Below are positions 30,257-32,179 of a stretch of DNA of 32,179 nt, in pieces. Both the position numbers and the translations under genes were made by a program. The stretch comes from Myxococcales bacterium. GTDB taxonomy: Bacteria > Myxococcota_A > Bradymonadia > UBA7976 > UBA1532. Below the pieces are notes generated by a model. The model was not told where the DNA came from, did not search any database, and worked only from the letters and a program-made list of their open reading frames with translations. The stretch lies in the NCBI GenBank assembly GCA_020633555.1, contig JACKDL010000050.1:1-32179 (forward strand), in the 5' to 3' direction. Position 1 is the first letter of the stretch. Each line of letters begins with the position of its first letter.

Positions 30257-32002
30257 ATGCGTCGCACCCTGCTCCTCGGCCTTGGCCTCGGGCTGCTCTC
30301 CGGCTGCCCCGCCACCGCGCCCATCCCCACCCACGCGCTGCCCCCGCCCTTGCGCCCTCTGGCGCAGAAGATCGACCAGCGCGCGGGCGTGGCCTTGCCC
30401 GACGATCCCTTCGGTGATGGCGCCGATCGGCTGATGTACCTGGACCAGAACTGGGCCCCCCTGGAGACCCTGTGGTTCTACTTCGCCGACCAAGGCTCAG
30501 TGCTGCTGCCCTACGCCACGCTGGTCAACCTGGAGCAGGCCGACGGCACCGAGCGCTTCGTGGCCCCCGCGAACCTGGTGCGCTACCGCTTCCTGCTCCA
30601 GCAGCCCACGCCCAACAACCCCGACGCGCTGCCCGTGGGCTTCGCGAAGCACGAGGGCGACGGCGAGCCCATGGCGGGGCTGACCTGCGCCGCCTGCCAC
30701 GCCACGCAGATCGTCTACGACCGCACCGCCGTGCGCATCGACGGGGGACCGTCCCTCATCGACATGCTGGGGTTCCTGGAGGGCCTGCGCGACGCCATGG
30801 CCGCCACGCTGGCCGATGAGGCGAAGTTCGCCCGCTTCGCCAAAGCCACCGCAGGCGATCGCAGCGCCGCGGCCGTCCGCACCGCCCTGGCGCGGGATCA
30901 CGCCTGGTTCGTCAGCTATCTGAAGGCCGCCCAGACCACCACCCAGGCCGGCCACGGCCGGGTGGACGCCATCGGGCTCATCTTCAACCAGGTCATCCGC
31001 ATGACCAGCGGCCCCGAGAACGCGCTGGAGCCCAACGCCCCGGCCAGCTACCCCCTGCTGTGGGACGCCCCCCGGCATGACTACGTGCAGTGGGCGGGCT
31101 TCTCGTCGAACGCCGGCCCCGGCTCGCTGGCCCGCAACACCGGCCAGGTGGTGGGTGTGTTCGGGCAGGTGAAGGTGCAGAAGCACACCACCGAGGAGGC
31201 CGTGAAGGCGGGCTACGACTCCACCATCGAGACCCACGAGCTGGTGGCCATGGAGGAGGCCCTGCGCAAGCTCACCTCGCCCCAGTGGCCCGAGCAGGTG
31301 CTGCCCCCCATCGACCGCGCGCTCGCGAAGACGGGCGAGGCCCTGTATGCCAGGCGCTGCAGCGGCTGCCACGCGCTCATCGACCGCGACGACGCTGATC
31401 GCAAGATCACCGCGCAGATGTACTCGGTGGACAAGATCGGCACCGATCCCCTGGCCGTGCAGAACCTGACCACCGCCAAGGCGCCCACCGGCATCCTGGA
31501 GGGTGCCTGGCGCTCGGGCGGCCAGGGCACCTACGGCGCCGTGGAGCCGGTGAACACCCTGCTGGGCGATCTGGTGCGGGGTGTACTGGCCCGCAACAAG
31601 GTGGCGGTGGTCAAGGCGCTGACCAACGCCAAGCTCAACGGCCAGGGCGAAGAGACGCCCCGCCAAGGCCAGTTCCCCGCGGCGAGTGAAGCCGACCCCG
31701 GCGCGCCCCTGCGCACCTACAAGGCCCGCCCCCTGAACGGCATCTGGGCGGCCTCGCCCTACCTGCACAACGGCTCGGTGCCCACCTTGTACGACCTGCT
31801 GCTGCCCGCCACACAGCGGCCCCAGACCTTCGCCACCGGCCGCTGGAGCTACGACCCGAAGAAGGTGGGCTATGTGTCCGACTCGGGCCCGTTCACCATC
31901 GACACCCGCCTGCCGGGCAACCGCAACACCGGCCACGAGTTCGGCGCCGATCTGGCCGACGGGGAGCGCTTGGCGTTGGTGGAGTACTTGAAGACGCTCT
32001 GA
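30257..32002 (+). CDS. Di-haem c-type cytochrome lipoprotein (peroxidase/RoxA-like superfamily)
   Basis: A 581-aa lipoprotein (LLSGC, Cys17). Two haem sites: CAACH (144-148) in GLTCAACHATQIVYD and CSGCH (368-372) in LYARRCSGCHALIDRD. The C-terminal part (RPLNGIWAASPYLHNGSVPTLYDLLLPATQRPQTF, then YDPKKVGYV and NTGHEFG) is the pattern of di-haem cytochrome c peroxidase-like proteins and the rubber oxygenase RoxA/RoxB group. The length fits that group better than short CcpA peroxidases. It probably acts in the periplasm or at the outer membrane. Whether it is an oxygenase, peroxidase or electron carrier cannot be decided. ATG 30257 has an AAAAGGG SD and its own promoter-like box. Confidence 0.82.
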   Translation: MRRTLLLGLGLGLLSGCPATAPIPTHALPPPLRPLAQKIDQRAGVALPDDPFGDGADRLMYLDQNWAPLETLWFYFADQGSVLLPYATLVNLEQADGTERFVAPANLVRYRFLLQQPTPNNPDALPVGFAKHEGDGEPMAGLTCAACHATQIVYDRTAVRIDGGPSLIDMLGFLEGLRDAMAATLADEAKFARFAKATAGDRSAAAVRTALARDHAWFVSYLKAAQTTTQAGHGRVDAIGLIFNQVIRMTSGPENALEPNAPASYPLLWDAPRHDYVQWAGFSSNAGPGSLARNTGQVVGVFGQVKVQKHTTEEAVKAGYDSTIETHELVAMEEALRKLTSPQWPEQVLPPIDRALAKTGEALYARRCSGCHALIDRDDADRKITAQMYSVDKIGTDPLAVQNLTTAKAPTGILEGAWRSGGQGTYGAVEPVNTLLGDLVRGVLARNKVAVVKALTNAKLNGQGEETPRQGQFPAASEADPGAPLRTYKARPLNGIWAASPYLHNGSVPTLYDLLLPATQRPQTFATGRWSYDPKKVGYVSDSGPFTIDTRLPGNRNTGHEFGADLADGERLALVEYLKTL

Positions 32003-32179
32003 GCGCCCCTCGGGTGGGTGCCCTGGAGGTTTGCGCGGGTGGTCACCCCCCTGAATGGCCGCGATCGACGCTGCCTGCAATCCCCCGCCCAGCCCAATGG
32101 CTTGCAAGGCGTTGTTTTCAAAGCGGATTCAAGAAATTCCCACAGAAAGACGCGACACCCGCTGCAGCCTGCCGATGGA
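32003..32179. other. Gene-free 3' end of window
   Basis: No coding region is supported. GC content falls around 32110-32150 (TTGTTTTCAAAG, AAGAAATTCCC) compared with the rest of the window, which would suit a promoter region for a gene beyond the edge, but no clear promoter elements can be named. Confidence 0.35.

Noticed and set aside
32095..32125. Sigma-54 promoter near the right edge
   Set aside because: TGGCTTG followed by TTGTT lacks the invariant GC at the -12 position.
1..32179. CRISPR arrays, tRNA genes, insertion sequences, prophage
   Set aside because: No repeat-spacer pattern, cloverleaf, transposase or integrase signature was seen; the tandem repeats present are all in-frame coding repeats.

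Overview
The window is uniformly very GC-rich, with strong G/C preference at third codon positions. It carries many Cys-anchored lipoproteins, an Asp-Ala/Pro-rich lipoprotein linker, a Ser/Thr kinase fused to a formylglycine-generating-enzyme-like domain, a giant hybrid sensor protein and multihaem cytochromes. Together these point to a deltaproteobacterium-like Gram-negative bacterium, most likely Myxococcota or a relative (inference from gene style; no rRNA is present). No tRNA, rRNA, CRISPR array, transposase, integrase or phage gene was found.

Layout. (1) 1-3242: the tail of an unknown gene, then on the minus strand a secreted lysozyme-like lipoprotein with Cys-rich repeats, a VOC-fold protein and a DUF882/M15-type lipoprotein with a repetitive basic tail. 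(2) 3293-4816: an M81 (MlrC-like) metallopeptidase on the minus strand, divergent from a three-gene plus-strand cassette (4944-6610) whose products share an unrecognised module built around (Q/D)L-x-DGD. (3) 6597-9261: a Trm11/UPF0020-like methyltransferase divergent from a full-length 67K-type SppA signal peptide peptidase. (4) 9287-12639, minus strand: a seven-haem cytochrome-TPR lipoprotein, a 404-nt gene-free stretch holding a strongly base-paired ~108-nt element, and an orphan TrpF-like protein. (5) 12747-15354, plus strand: a translationally coupled trio of PNP/MTAP-like phosphorylase, RimK-like ATP-grasp protein and Gln/Ala-rich coiled-coil protein. (6) 15405-24424, minus strand: two overlapping signalling genes, a 2139-aa pseudokinase-AAA-GAF-histidine kinase-receiver-cyclase protein followed by the Ser/Thr kinase-FGE protein. 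(7) 24447-30146, plus strand: six tightly packed genes encoding a KAS III-like thiolase, a DGAT2-like acyltransferase, a CMD/AhpD-like protein, a lipoprotein with a duplicated beta-rich domain, a MotA/ExbB-like channel and a protein with a MotB-like Asp-bearing transmembrane helix, a coiled coil and a von Willebrand A domain. (8) 30257-32002: a di-haem cytochrome lipoprotein.

The most interesting system is region 7. It looks like an ion-driven stator (MotA/ExbB plus MotB-type helix) in which the usual peptidoglycan-binding OmpA domain is replaced by a VWA domain, co-transcribed with lipid-metabolism enzymes and a lipoprotein. Second are the structured element at 11715-11822 and the three-gene module family at 4944-6610. 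All functions are predictions from motif recognition by eye; no searches or folding programs were run.
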